Shown here in pieces: positions 17,187-25,553 of a DNA stretch of 39,503 bases. Position numbers and translations under genes: made by a program. Position 1 is the first letter of the stretch. The number at the start of each line of letters is the position of its first letter. This DNA is from an uncultured Ruminococcus sp. (lineage in GTDB: Bacteria > Bacillota > Clostridia > Oscillospirales > Ruminococcaceae), in assembly GCA_937926145.1 (NCBI GenBank), contig CALANW010000131.1, positions 1-39,503 of the forward strand, written 5' to 3'. The notes beneath the pieces were generated by a model. The model had not been told where the DNA came from. It made no database searches and saw only the letters and a program-made list of their open reading frames with translations.

Positions 17187-17876
17187 ATGGCAGGTTTCAA
17201 TAAAAGCATAAACCTCGACCCGACAATGGTCGGCGGAATGAGCCTTGACCAGAAGAGGGAGTGTATGTCCGAAATAGAGCGCAGAAGAAAAGCGGCGTGG
17301 AAATTCTCCTGCATTTTCTGCATCTCGCTTATGGTCTATATATTCGCTTATGACCTGCTTTCGGTGATGTATTCGCTCAAAACGATGCAGAAAGTTCCGC
17401 AGATAAGCGGCTTTATGTACCTTGTGCCGATAATAGTTATGCTGCCGTCACTCTTTGCCCACTCGATGAACGGAAAATGGGTGCTGACTTCGGTGCTGGC
17501 GTTTATGCTTTCCGCTTTCGGCGTAATTATCACGGGATCATGGCTCAACATCATCGCCGCACCGTTCCTTATCGCAGGTGCAGTGTTTTGGTACAGAGTT
17601 TCAAGCTGCTGCGAAATGTACGATGTCCTCTCAAAGCAGGAGGGTTTCCCCGAGTTTTACAGCTTTGAGCACGGCGCAGCTATGGCTAAAGAGATAATCG
17701 AGCGCAATAAAAAGCAGGAAAAGGAGCTTTCGCCGCTCACAAAGGTCGCTATTGAGCTTCACAACGCATCGAAAGCCGCAGAGGAAACAGTTGAAACGAC
17801 CGAAACCGCCGAAGCTTCACAAGATTTACAGGAGCAAAAAAATACCCCCGAGGGCGAAAATGCCGACGGGGAATAA
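17187..17876 (+). CDS. Multi-pass membrane protein (unrecognised)
   Basis: The 229-residue protein has about four hydrophobic segments: near residues 38-60, 76-93, 97-116 and 118-137. The C-terminal ~90 residues are soluble, charged and end in a Glu/Thr-rich low-complexity tail. I recognise no family. The ATG at 17187 has GGAAAGG-type sequence upstream, and 17057-17186 is A/T-rich with no clear promoter. Its last codons overlap the terminator of the convergent metallopeptidase gene. Confidence 0.82.
   Translation: MAGFNKSINLDPTMVGGMSLDQKRECMSEIERRRKAAWKFSCIFCISLMVYIFAYDLLSVMYSLKTMQKVPQISGFMYLVPIIVMLPSLFAHSMNGKWVLTSVLAFMLSAFGVIITGSWLNIIAAPFLIAGAVFWYRVSSCCEMYDVLSKQEGFPEFYSFEHGAAMAKEIIERNKKQEKELSPLTKVAIELHNASKAAEETVETTETAEASQDLQEQKNTPEGENADGE
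17836..17871 (-). terminator. Intrinsic terminator of the SprA-like metallopeptidase gene
   Basis: On the minus strand CCCCG...CGGGG with an inner GGC/GCC stem is followed by GTATTTTTTT. It sits inside the last codons of the convergent plus-strand membrane protein gene, so the two transcripts overlap at their 3' ends. Confidence 0.65.
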
Positions 17877-17885
17877 TGTGTTATA

Positions 17886-18515
17886 CTAAGCAACTACGTT
17901 CACGATGCTGCCAACGGGGTCTTTTTCAAGCTTGATATCGCCGATAGTGTATTTCGCACTGTTGTCGGCTTTGGTGACCGTGTGTGTAACGCCGCCCGAA
18001 ACATAGCTTCGTCCACATTCGGGGCAAATCGCACGGTTTATCGTGACGGCCTGATATGCTATCTTCTGACCGTGCTGTTCAGCCTGAGTTTTGTTTCGCG
18101 CAACGTGTTCGTTTTCGTGCGAACGGACTGCGGAATAAGCCGCTGACGGGTCGATGTGAGAAGCGGTCTGGAACGAAACGCCCGAATCGTCCGATTGATC
18201 CTGATAACGTCTGTTTTTGCAGGTCTGGCACTCGAATGAATCGAAGCGGCGCTTCATATCGGCGGTTTTTTGATCGTTTTCCTTATCTTCCGAGTTCTTT
18301 TCAAGCTTGGAAAGTTCGGTCTTGTACTTGGTAAGTTCGATCTTAAGCTTTGACTTTTCGGCGGTCTGCTTTGCGGAAAGCTTTTCAAGCTCCTGCTCGT
18401 CATTGCTTATCTGATTTTCGAGAGCCTTTTTGCGGATACGGGAAGTCATTCCCTCGCTGCTTTCAAAGGTGCTGTTAGTGTTGGTATTTATTGATATTGA
18501 CGGGATAGACGGCAT
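17886..18515 (-). CDS. SprA-related zinc metallopeptidase-like protein
   Basis: The 209-residue protein resembles the SprA-related family of putative metallopeptidases. The zinc motif is HENEH (133-137), of HExxH type. Before it lies CQTCKNRRYQDQSDDSGVSF (from residue 96) and after it CPECGRSYVSGG (from 164), giving two CxxC pairs that could form a zinc site. Residues 30-90 are a Lys/Glu-rich predicted coiled coil. No signal peptide is visible. A strong AAGGAGGTG lies 6 nt before the ATG, and a promoter is at 18552-18580. Substrate and role are unknown. Confidence 0.8.
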   Translation of the reverse strand: MPSIPSISINTNTNSTFESSEGMTSRIRKKALENQISNDEQELEKLSAKQTAEKSKLKIELTKYKTELSKLEKNSEDKENDQKTADMKRRFDSFECQTCKNRRYQDQSDDSGVSFQTASHIDPSAAYSAVRSHENEHVARNKTQAEQHGQKIAYQAVTINRAICPECGRSYVSGGVTHTVTKADNSAKYTIGDIKLEKDPVGSIVNVVA

Positions 18516-18551
18516 AGCTCACACCTCCTTGATATATACTTATTTAAGGAT

Positions 18552-18580
18552 AGTATATCATTTTTGGATAAGTCTTTCAA
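18552..18580 (-). promoter_or_regulatory. Promoter for the SprA-like gene
   Basis: On the minus strand TTGAAA (18575-18580), a 17-nt spacer and TATACT (18552-18557). The leader to the ATG at 18515 is about 30 nt. Confidence 0.75.
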
Positions 18581-18640
18581 TTAGCAAATTTAACATTTTT
18601 GTGTACAAAATATCATTTATTTTTTATAAGAGGAATTAAT

Positions 18641-19252
18641 ATGGGAAGAAAAATTTTAGCACCGGGAACGCTTATCTCTCCTTTGCCTGCGGTAATGGTC
18701 AGCTGCGGAGATATGCACAAAGCGAACGTACTCACCTGCGCGTGGACAGGCGTTATAAACACAAAACCGCCGATAGTTTACATCTCGGTTCGCCCCTCGC
18801 GCCACTCTCACGCAATAATAATGGAAACGGGCGAGTTCGTCATAAACCTCACCACCTCAAAGCTCGTTCGTGAAACGGACTTTGTCGGCGTTCGCAGCGG
18901 CAAGGATATGGACAAGATAAAGCAGTGCAATCTCACACTCGAAGAGGCTTCGGTCGTGAAAGCGCCCGTTATCGCAGAAAGTCCCCTTTCGCTCGAATGT
19001 AAGGTCAGAGAGGTCAAAAACTACGGCACTCACGATATGTTCATCGCAGATGTTGTTGCGATTTCCGCCGATGAGCGCTATATCGACAGCAAGGGAAAGA
19101 TAAATCTCCAGCAGGCAGGACTTCTTGCCTACTCCCACGGCGAATACTTTTCGATAGGAAGAAAACTCGGCGAATTCGGCTTTTCCGTGGCGAAAAAGGC
19201 GAAAAACAAGTCCTATAACCGAAATATCAGAAAGGACGGCGGAAAACAATGA
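18641..19252 (+). CDS. Flavin reductase-like FMN-binding split-barrel protein
   Basis: The 203-residue product fits the flavin reductase/flavoredoxin family, which binds FMN in a split beta-barrel. The characteristic N-terminal run is PLPAVMVSCGD, followed by VLTCAWTGVINTKPPIVYISVRPSRHS, TGEFVINLTT and LECKVREV. The last ~25 residues are Lys/Arg-rich. The ATG at 18641 follows AGAGGAA; the frame open from 18599 has no such site. It overlaps the next gene by 4 nt (ATGA), so it may be co-translated with the pseudouridine synthase, although no functional link is evident. Confidence 0.88.
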   Translation: MGRKILAPGTLISPLPAVMVSCGDMHKANVLTCAWTGVINTKPPIVYISVRPSRHSHAIIMETGEFVINLTTSKLVRETDFVGVRSGKDMDKIKQCNLTLEEASVVKAPVIAESPLSLECKVREVKNYGTHDMFIADVVAISADERYIDSKGKINLQQAGLLAYSHGEYFSIGRKLGEFGFSVAKKAKNKSYNRNIRKDGGKQ

Positions 19253-19977
19253 GCGAACCCAAAGTTCCGAAGAAAGATATACAGCGCCTTGACAAATTCC
19301 TTGCGGCACAGCTCGGCATAACGCGCTCCGAAGCGAAAGAACTCATAAAACGCAGAGTTGTAACGGTCGGCGGCACGGTCGCAAAGTTTTTCGATATGAA
19401 GATCGACCCCGAAAAAGACACAGTCTGCTCCGAGGGCAAGGAAGTCATCTACCGCAAGCACATATATATAATGATGAACAAGCCGCAGGGTGTTGTATGC
19501 TCGACAAAGGACGGCGAATCGAAGACAGTTCTCGAACTTCTCCCCGACAGCATACGCCGCGAGGGACTTTTCCCCGCAGGACGGCTCGACAAGGACACCG
19601 AGGGCTTCGTATTCATCACAGACGACGGCGTTCTTGCGCACAATATCCTTTCCCCGAAGCATCACGTTGACAAGACCTATTTCGCAAAGCTTGAAAACCC
19701 TGCTGCCGAGGACGATGTAAAAGCCTTTGAAGAGGGTCTTGCGATAGACGGCGGCGATGTCTGCTTGCCCGCAAAGCTTGAAATTCTCGCCGATCCTCAC
19801 GAAGTTCTCATAACCATTCGCGAGGGTATGTACCACCAGATAAAGCGTATGGCGCAGGCTCGGAACAACAAGGTATTGTATCTGAAGCGCATTTCGATAG
19901 GCGGCGTTAAGCTTGACGAAAACCTCGCTCTCGGCGAGTGGAGAGAAATGTTGCACAAAGAAACCGAAAATATTTAG
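19249..19977 (+). CDS. RsuA-family rRNA pseudouridine synthase
   Basis: The 242-residue enzyme has an N-terminal S4 RNA-binding domain (RLDKFLAAQLGITRSEAKELI, opening at about residue 13) and the RsuA/RluB-type catalytic domain. IYIMMNKPQGVVCS precedes the catalytic motif AGRLDKDTEGFVF with Asp114, and the C-terminus has IREGMYHQIKRMAQA. Length and overall layout fit 16S rRNA pseudouridine-516 synthase RsuA better than the longer RluB, but the exact target base cannot be proved. It overlaps the upstream gene by 4 nt. Confidence 0.92.
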   Translation: MSEPKVPKKDIQRLDKFLAAQLGITRSEAKELIKRRVVTVGGTVAKFFDMKIDPEKDTVCSEGKEVIYRKHIYIMMNKPQGVVCSTKDGESKTVLELLPDSIRREGLFPAGRLDKDTEGFVFITDDGVLAHNILSPKHHVDKTYFAKLENPAAEDDVKAFEEGLAIDGGDVCLPAKLEILADPHEVLITIREGMYHQIKRMAQARNNKVLYLKRISIGGVKLDENLALGEWREMLHKETENI

Positions 19978-20073
19978 ATATAATTCTATCTCAAAATTTC
20001 CAGTAACTTACAAAATTTTGCTTTTTCGTCAAACTAAATAAATAAGTTTTTATAAGTTTAGTTAATAAGTGAC

Positions 20074-20103
20074 TTGAAATTTGCTCCCCACTTTTGGTAT
20101 TAT
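20074..20103 (+). promoter_or_regulatory. Promoter for the sugar ABC ATPase gene
   Basis: TTGAAA (20074-20079), an 18-nt spacer and TATTAT (20098-20103). It is followed by the leader hairpin at 20113-20128. Confidence 0.65.
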
Positions 20104-20112
20104 ATTAATAGA

Positions 20113-20128
20113 GCCGAGTATGCTCGGC
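20113..20128 (+). other. Leader hairpin of the ABC ATPase gene
   Basis: GCCGAG-TATG-CTCGGC is a perfect 6-bp stem with a 4-nt loop at the predicted 5' end of the transcript, upstream of TAGGAGGTCC. A 5' hairpin of this kind can stabilise mRNA, which would fit the strong codon bias of the gene; that is inference. Confidence 0.45.
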
Positions 20129-20159
20129 AGACAATTTAAATGTAGGAGGTCCTATTAAC

Positions 20160-21302
20160 ATGGCAAGTTTGTCACTTCGTTCAATTTATAAGAAATACCC
20201 CGGCGGTGTTGTAGCCGTTTCAGATGTTAACCTTGAAATCAAAGATAAGGAATTCATCATCCTCGTTGGTCCTTCCGGTTGCGGTAAGTCCACTACTCTC
20301 CGTATGATCGCAGGACTTGAAGAAATCTCCGAAGGTGAACTTTATATCGGAGATCGTCTTGTTAACGACGTTGCTCCTAAGGACAGAGATATCGCGATGG
20401 TTTTCCAGAACTACGCTCTTTATCCTCACATGACAGTATTCGAGAACATGGCATTCGGTCTTAAGCTCCGTAAGGTTCCTAAGGACGAGATCAGCCGTAA
20501 GGTTGAAGAAGCTGCCCGCAGCCTCGATATTTCCCACCTCCTCGACAGAAAGCCAAAGGCTCTCTCCGGTGGTCAGCGTCAGCGTGTTGCGCTCGGCCGT
20601 GCTATCGTTCGTGAACCTCAGGTCTTCCTCCTCGACGAACCTCTTTCCAACCTCGATGCAAAGCTCCGTGCACAGATGAGAACTGAGATCTCCAAGCTCC
20701 ACCAGAAGCTCGGTACTACATTTATCTACGTAACTCATGACCAGACAGAAGCTATGACAATGGGTGACCGTATCGTTGTTATGAAGGACGGCTTCATTCA
20801 GCAGGTAGACTCTCCTCAGAACCTCTACTCCAACCCTGTTAACCTCTTCGTTGCAGGATTCATGGGTTCACCTCAGATGAACTTCGTTGATGCTGTTCTC
20901 AGAAAGATCGAAGGCAAGTACACAATTGAATTCGGTTCTGAAGACACCAAGACTTCCAGAGGCGTTAAGTACTATGTTGAACTTCCTGAATCCAAGGTTG
21001 ATGAGAATGTTCTCTCCAACTATGTTGATAAGGAAATTATCATGGGTATACGTCCTGAGAATATCCACGATGAAGAAATGTTCATCTCCTCTGCTAAGAC
21101 AGGTATCATCGATGCTGATGTTGAAATCACAGAAATGATGGGCGCAGAAGTTTACCTCTACCTCAACTGCCAGGGTATCTCCCTCACAGCAAGAGTTGAC
21201 CCAAGATCAACTGCCCGTCCTCAGGATACTATCAAGGTTGCTCTCGATCCTAACAAGGTTCACATCTTTGATAAGGAAACTGAAAAGACAATTGTTAACT
21301 GA
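20160..21302 (+). CDS. msmX: MsmX/UgpC-type sugar ABC transporter ATPase
   Basis: The 380-residue protein is an energising subunit of carbohydrate importers of the MalK/MsmK/UgpC class. Walker A is GPSGCGKST, the Q-loop lies in VFQNYALYPHMTV, the signature is LSGGQRQRVALGRAIVREP, Walker B is VFLLDEPLSNLDAKLR, and the switch His is in YVTHDQTEAMTMGDR. A C-terminal TOBE/regulatory domain follows from about residue 240. No permease or binding protein is nearby, so it is probably a shared ATPase serving several importers, as MsmX does. Codons are strongly biased to C- and T-ending forms unlike the flanking genes, suggesting high expression. It has its own promoter and terminator. Confidence 0.94.
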   Translation: MASLSLRSIYKKYPGGVVAVSDVNLEIKDKEFIILVGPSGCGKSTTLRMIAGLEEISEGELYIGDRLVNDVAPKDRDIAMVFQNYALYPHMTVFENMAFGLKLRKVPKDEISRKVEEAARSLDISHLLDRKPKALSGGQRQRVALGRAIVREPQVFLLDEPLSNLDAKLRAQMRTEISKLHQKLGTTFIYVTHDQTEAMTMGDRIVVMKDGFIQQVDSPQNLYSNPVNLFVAGFMGSPQMNFVDAVLRKIEGKYTIEFGSEDTKTSRGVKYYVELPESKVDENVLSNYVDKEIIMGIRPENIHDEEMFISSAKTGIIDADVEITEMMGAEVYLYLNCQGISLTARVDPRSTARPQDTIKVALDPNKVHIFDKETEKTIVN

Positions 21303-21325
21303 TTGTTTTCTAAGTAAACATTATG

Positions 21326-21356
21326 GCTGCCATACGGTTCGTGTGGCAGCTTTTTT
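21326..21356 (+). terminator. Intrinsic terminator of the ABC ATPase gene
   Basis: GCTGCCATAC and GTGTGGCAGC pair with one imperfect position around a 5-nt loop, followed by TTTTTTGTGCTTTTTT. Confidence 0.9.
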
Positions 21357-21409
21357 GTGCTTTTTTCACGCTTTTCTGCATAATTTCGGCAAAAAATATG
21401 CAATAATAA

Positions 21410-21438
21410 TTGATTTTTGTGATTTCTTGTGTTATAAT
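21410..21438 (+). promoter_or_regulatory. Promoter for nadB
   Basis: TTGATT (21410-21415), 17-nt spacer, perfect TATAAT (21433-21438). The leader to the nadB ATG is about 305 nt and includes the inverted-repeat element at 21622-21722. No ORF in the leader is convincing. Confidence 0.75.
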
Positions 21439-21621
21439 AATATTAAGTGTTTATGTGAGAAAATTTCGCCTGAAACTCGGCTGGTTTTGAACGCGTGTTA
21501 AAGGTCGGATTTTTCATAATGCGAGCGGTTCGGAAAATTTTGCTCGGAACATTGTCATCGTTCTGACTTCGATGTGAACGTTTTCCTATAGGTGAATACA
21601 TCGGTATCGAACGTGAATTTT

Positions 21622-21722
21622 ATACTAAACACCATTTAAAATTTGGAAAAAATCAAGCCGATAATCTTGAATGTATGTGATTTCGGCGCAGATTTTTCCT
21701 GTATTTTATTGGTGTTTAGTAT
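21622..21722. mobile_element. Inverted-repeat element, copy 1 (nadB leader)
   Basis: ATACTAAACACCA and TGGTGTTTAGTAT are perfect 13-bp terminal repeats, and the pairing continues imperfectly inward for about 30 bp. Its reverse complement aligns over its whole length with 34576-34675, sharing ACCAATAAAAT, AAAAATCTGCGC and CTTGATTTTTT. It ends about 15 nt before the nadB ribosome binding site. Confidence 0.65.
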
Positions 21723-21751
21723 TATACATATTAATTAAAGGAAGTATAGTT

Positions 21752-23215
21752 ATGTCCAAAAATTATGACGTTATTATCGCAGGAACGGGCGCAGGCGGTC
21801 TGTATTCCGCTTTGAACCTGCCGAAAGAGCTGAAAATACTGCTTATCACAAAAAGAGAAATGATACTCTGCAACTCCGCGCTCGCTCAGGGCGGCATCGC
21901 GGCTGTCTATAAGCCCGTTGACGACAATATCCAGCTCCATACAAAGGATACCCTTATCGCAGGCGGATATAAGAACAACCCCGATTCGCTCAAAATCCTT
22001 GTTACCGAAGCCGCTCACGAGATCGAGGAGATCATCGGCTTCGGCGTTGACTTCGACAAGGACGAGAACGGCAACTACCATAAGACCCTCGAGGGCGGAC
22101 ACTGCCGTCACAGAATCTTCCACCACCGCGATTCAACGGGCTTCGAGATAACCTCAAAGCTTCAGGAAGCTGTTAAAAAGTCGCCTAATATCGACATTCT
22201 CGAGAACGCTCTCCTCTGCAAACTGAAAAAGACAGGAACGGGCTTCTCCGCCGATATCTGCGTGAACGATGAACATTCTACCTATAACTCCCGTTACGTT
22301 ATCCTTGCAACGGGCGGCATCGGCAGAATCTACGAATACACCACGAACTCCGCTATCGCAACGGGCGACGGCATCACAGCCGCTTACGAAATGGGCGCAA
22401 ACATCAAGAACCTCTCGCTCATTCAGTTCCACCCGACCGCGTTCAACAACAAGCACACAAGAGAGTGCTTCCTTATTTCCGAAGCAGTCCGCGGCGAGGG
22501 TGCTTATCTCCTCAACTGCGACGGCGAACGCTTTATGCAGAATTACGACGAGCGTCTGGAGCTTGCTCCCCGTGACGTTGTTTCGCACTCGATAATCAGC
22601 GAGGCAAGAAGAACGAATTCAGACGATTTCTATCTTGATATTTCATACAAAGACCCCGAGTTCATAAAGGCACGCTTCCCGATGATATATAAGTACCTGC
22701 TTGAACAGGGCATCGATATGACGACCGACCGTATTCCGATCTACCCATGCCAGCACTACTTAATGGGCGGCATCAATGTAAATACCCACGCTCAGACAAC
22801 GGTTGACGGACTTTATGCTGTCGGCGAATGTTCCCACACGGGCGTTCACGGCAACAACCGCCTTGCTTCAAACTCTCTGCTTGAAGCGCTCGTTTTCGGC
22901 AGACAGGCAGCTATCTCTATTTCGGAAAAGATGCAGGAAAATACAGGCGCTCCGCTCGAAAATCTTGAAACTGCCGAGTTCGACATCGACCCGAACGCTC
23001 CCGAGATACCGTCGGGTATCCGTACCGAGATCAGACATATCATGCAGAAGTCGTACTTCGTTATCCCGAATATGCAGGAGGCTCTCAAAGGCTTCGAGCG
23101 TGTTTCCGAGCTTAAAAATATGCTTACAGAAGGCAATTTCAAGGTAGACAGAAATTATGTCGAGGCTAAGTCGATCGCAACAATGGCTTATCTTATCCTT
23201 AAAGAAGTCATCTGA
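21752..23215 (+). CDS. nadB: L-aspartate oxidase
   Basis: NadB oxidises L-aspartate to iminoaspartate, the first step of de novo NAD synthesis, using FAD. The 487-residue protein has the dinucleotide motif DVIIAGTGAGGLYSALNL, ALAQGGIAAV, EGGHCRHRIFHHRDSTGFEI, ATGGIGRIYEYTTN and the C-terminal FAD-binding GLYAVGECSHTGVHGNNRLA. The HYLMGGINVNTHAQT active-site region fits NadB rather than a succinate dehydrogenase flavoprotein, and no SdhB or cytochrome partner is present. nadA and nadC are not in the window. AAAGGAAG precedes the ATG at 21752. Confidence 0.93.
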   Translation: MSKNYDVIIAGTGAGGLYSALNLPKELKILLITKREMILCNSALAQGGIAAVYKPVDDNIQLHTKDTLIAGGYKNNPDSLKILVTEAAHEIEEIIGFGVDFDKDENGNYHKTLEGGHCRHRIFHHRDSTGFEITSKLQEAVKKSPNIDILENALLCKLKKTGTGFSADICVNDEHSTYNSRYVILATGGIGRIYEYTTNSAIATGDGITAAYEMGANIKNLSLIQFHPTAFNNKHTRECFLISEAVRGEGAYLLNCDGERFMQNYDERLELAPRDVVSHSIISEARRTNSDDFYLDISYKDPEFIKARFPMIYKYLLEQGIDMTTDRIPIYPCQHYLMGGINVNTHAQTTVDGLYAVGECSHTGVHGNNRLASNSLLEALVFGRQAAISISEKMQENTGAPLENLETAEFDIDPNAPEIPSGIRTEIRHIMQKSYFVIPNMQEALKGFERVSELKNMLTEGNFKVDRNYVEAKSIATMAYLILKEVI

Positions 23216-23357
23216 CGGAAAATGCCGAATTTAATGCATAGGAAACCCTAAAAATGAACGGAATTTTATAATTTCTTTGGGATTTAGTTATGCTTTTGTG
23301 AAATTTACAATTAGGAAATAATCTGTTCATAAAAATTTATATATTATATCTCGATAT

Positions 23358-23386
23358 TTGCTATAATTAGTTATAAGTAGTATAAT
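23358..23386 (+). promoter_or_regulatory. Promoter for the two-component operon
   Basis: TTGCTA (23358-23363), 17-nt spacer, perfect TATAAT (23381-23386). The start would lie about 60 nt before the response regulator ATG. The rest of 23216-23454 is A/T-rich and shows nothing else clear. Confidence 0.65.
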
Positions 23387-23454
23387 GTTTTAATATGGTA
23401 CATTAATATATGCTTTTTCAGAATAGATCAAAAAAACGATAGGAGGAAATAATT

Positions 23455-24156
23455 ATGTCACTTGGAAAGGTTTTAGTCGTTGATGACGATAATAATATCT
23501 GCGAGCTTTTAAAGCTCTATCTCGAAAAGGAAGGCTACGGAGTTATCGTTGCTCATGACGGCGATGAGGCGCTTATCAAATTCAATGCCCTCAAACCCGA
23601 TGTTATCCTTCTCGATATCATGCTCCCAGAGCTCGACGGTTGGCAGGTCTGCCGTGAGATCCGCAAAAAATCCAATGTTCCGATCATAATGATAACAGCC
23701 AAGAGCGAAACTTTCGATAAGGTCCTCGGTCTTGAACTCGGCGCAGATGACTATATCGTTAAGCCGTTCGATACAAAGGAAGTTATCGCAAGAATCAAGG
23801 CAATTTCAAGACGTATCGGTCAGGGCAGCACCGAGACCGAGGTCAAGGAAGTTCGCTACGACAAGCTCGTTGTAAATATGACAAGATATGAGCTTCGCGT
23901 TGACGGCAAGGTAATGGATACTCCTCCAAAGGAGCTTGAACTCCTCTTCTACCTCGCTTCCAATCCGAACCGCGTTTATACAAGAGATCAGCTTCTTGAC
24001 GAAGTATGGGGATTCGAGTATTACGGCGACTCCCGTACTATTGACGTTCATATCAAGCGTCTTCGAGAAAAGCTTGAAAATGTTTCGGACAAGTGGGCGC
24101 TCAAAACAGTTTGGGGCGTAGGCTACAAGTTCGAAGCAGAGGAAGAAAATGCGTAA
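23455..24156 (+). CDS. OmpR/PhoB-family response regulator
   Basis: The 233-residue protein has a receiver domain with acidic pocket VVDDDNN, phospho-acceptor Asp54 in ILLDIMLPELDGW, Thr81 in MITAKSE and Lys103 in DYIVKPFD. The C-terminal winged-helix DNA-binding domain includes PPKELELLFYLASNPNRVYT and SRTIDVHIKRLREKLE. GGAGG precedes the ATG. It overlaps the kinase gene by 8 nt, so the two form one signalling pair. The signal and target genes cannot be read directly; an HtrA-like protease downstream suggests an envelope-related output, as in WalRK-type loci. Confidence 0.96.
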   Translation: MSLGKVLVVDDDNNICELLKLYLEKEGYGVIVAHDGDEALIKFNALKPDVILLDIMLPELDGWQVCREIRKKSNVPIIMITAKSETFDKVLGLELGADDYIVKPFDTKEVIARIKAISRRIGQGSTETEVKEVRYDKLVVNMTRYELRVDGKVMDTPPKELELLFYLASNPNRVYTRDQLLDEVWGFEYYGDSRTIDVHIKRLREKLENVSDKWALKTVWGVGYKFEAEEENA

Positions 24157-25546
24157 AAGCGTATTCTCCGAGTTTTTTACCCTGTGCGCTGCAATAATAT
24201 CCGCTGCTATTGTCTGCGTTGCGGTCGTTCTTATAATCATTTCTTCCGAATTTTATAAAAACGATAAAAAAGGCTACCTCATCACCAATGCCGATACGAT
24301 AATGTCGATAACAAAGCTTTCGATAGATTCGGCTGACGGGGTGAACACAGATTATCTTAACAATATCTATCTGAACGTGACCGATACAACGGAGATAGTT
24401 TTCACATTAACAGATTCAAACGGCGTTGCTTTGGTTTGCTCCGAAGCACCGCCGTGTTCTCATACAGGGAGAAAAATCGGGGAGGATATCCTGAACAAGG
24501 TCGGTGACGAGGGCTTTTTCGAGCTTTCAAGCCTTGACCATTTCTACCCCAGCACAGTTTTTAACCTTGTTTATAAATTTCAAGCCGCAGGAGAACAGTA
24601 TTATCTTTTCTCAAGGCTTTCCGATACTCCGCTCCAGCAGTATTTGACCAAGCTTATAATCGCGCTTGCCATTGCTTCGGTGGTGATACTTGTTCTTGTG
24701 TTCATTGCGATATATGCGGCAGTGAAGCATCTGATGACACCTGTAAAGGAAATGACCCTTGCAGCGAAGCGATTCGGAAACGGTGATTTCTCCGAAAAGC
24801 TCTATGTCCCCGAGGATAATGAGTTCGGCTTCCTTGCAAATTCGCTCAACGAAATGGCAAGCTCGCTTGAAGCTATCGAGGAGAACCGAAAGAGTTTCAT
24901 CTCGAATGTTTCGCACGAACTTCGTACACCTATGACCACTATCGGCGGCTTCGTTGACGGTATTCTTGACGGCACTATACCGAAAGAAAAGCATAAATAT
25001 TATCTCCGTATCGTTTCGGAGGAAGTCGACAGACTTGCAAGACTTGTAAAGTCGATGCTCAATATCTCCAAGTACGAAGCGGGCGAAATGGAAATGACCA
25101 AGGAAACCTTTGACCTTATGCCGCTTCTCGTCAAGGTCTTGCTTATGTTTGAAACGCGCATCGATGAGAAACACGTCGAGATCCGCGGCATCGAACACGG
25201 CAGGTTTATGGTCAGCGCCGACAGCGACCTTATGCAGCAGGTGCTTTACAACCTCGTCGAAAATGCCGTAAAATTCGTCAACGACGGCGGATATATCGAA
25301 TTCGCCTTTGAAAACAGGGACGGCTCGTCTGTTATCCGCATCAGGAACAGCGGCGAGGGTCTTAAAGCGAACGAGATATCCAAGGTCTTCGACCGTTTCT
25401 ATAAAGCGGACGCTTCAAGAGGTATCGACAAAACGGGCGTTGGTCTGGGGCTCTCTATCGTGCGCTCGATAATAAAGCTCCACGACGGAAAAATTCTCGT
25501 CCGCAGCGAACCCAACAGCTTTGTTGAATTTGAAATAACGATCTAA
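24149..25546 (+). CDS. Membrane sensor histidine kinase
   Basis: The 465-residue kinase has transmembrane segments near residues 10-33 and 168-193 with an extracytoplasmic sensor of about 130 residues between them. A HAMP-type linker (TPVKEMTLAAKRFGNGDFSE) follows. The HisKA box is SFISNVSHELRTPMTTIGGF with His256, the N box is LYNLVENAVKFV, and the G2 region is GVGLGLSIVRSII. The sensor has no family I recognise and contains CSEAPPC, a possible disulphide. The ATG lies inside the last codons of the response regulator gene. Confidence 0.95.
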   Translation: MRKSVFSEFFTLCAAIISAAIVCVAVVLIIISSEFYKNDKKGYLITNADTIMSITKLSIDSADGVNTDYLNNIYLNVTDTTEIVFTLTDSNGVALVCSEAPPCSHTGRKIGEDILNKVGDEGFFELSSLDHFYPSTVFNLVYKFQAAGEQYYLFSRLSDTPLQQYLTKLIIALAIASVVILVLVFIAIYAAVKHLMTPVKEMTLAAKRFGNGDFSEKLYVPEDNEFGFLANSLNEMASSLEAIEENRKSFISNVSHELRTPMTTIGGFVDGILDGTIPKEKHKYYLRIVSEEVDRLARLVKSMLNISKYEAGEMEMTKETFDLMPLLVKVLLMFETRIDEKHVEIRGIEHGRFMVSADSDLMQQVLYNLVENAVKFVNDGGYIEFAFENRDGSSVIRIRNSGEGLKANEISKVFDRFYKADASRGIDKTGVGLGLSIVRSIIKLHDGKILVRSEPNSFVEFEITI

Positions 25547-25553
25547 AAGTTTC

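Noticed and set aside
21439..21621. NAD riboswitch in the nadB leader
   Set aside because: The long leader suggested it, but I recognise no known NAD-sensing motif; only the inverted-repeat element stands out.
21752..23215. Succinate dehydrogenase or fumarate reductase flavoprotein
   Set aside because: Overall motifs and length match L-aspartate oxidase, and no iron-sulfur or membrane-anchor subunit gene is adjacent.
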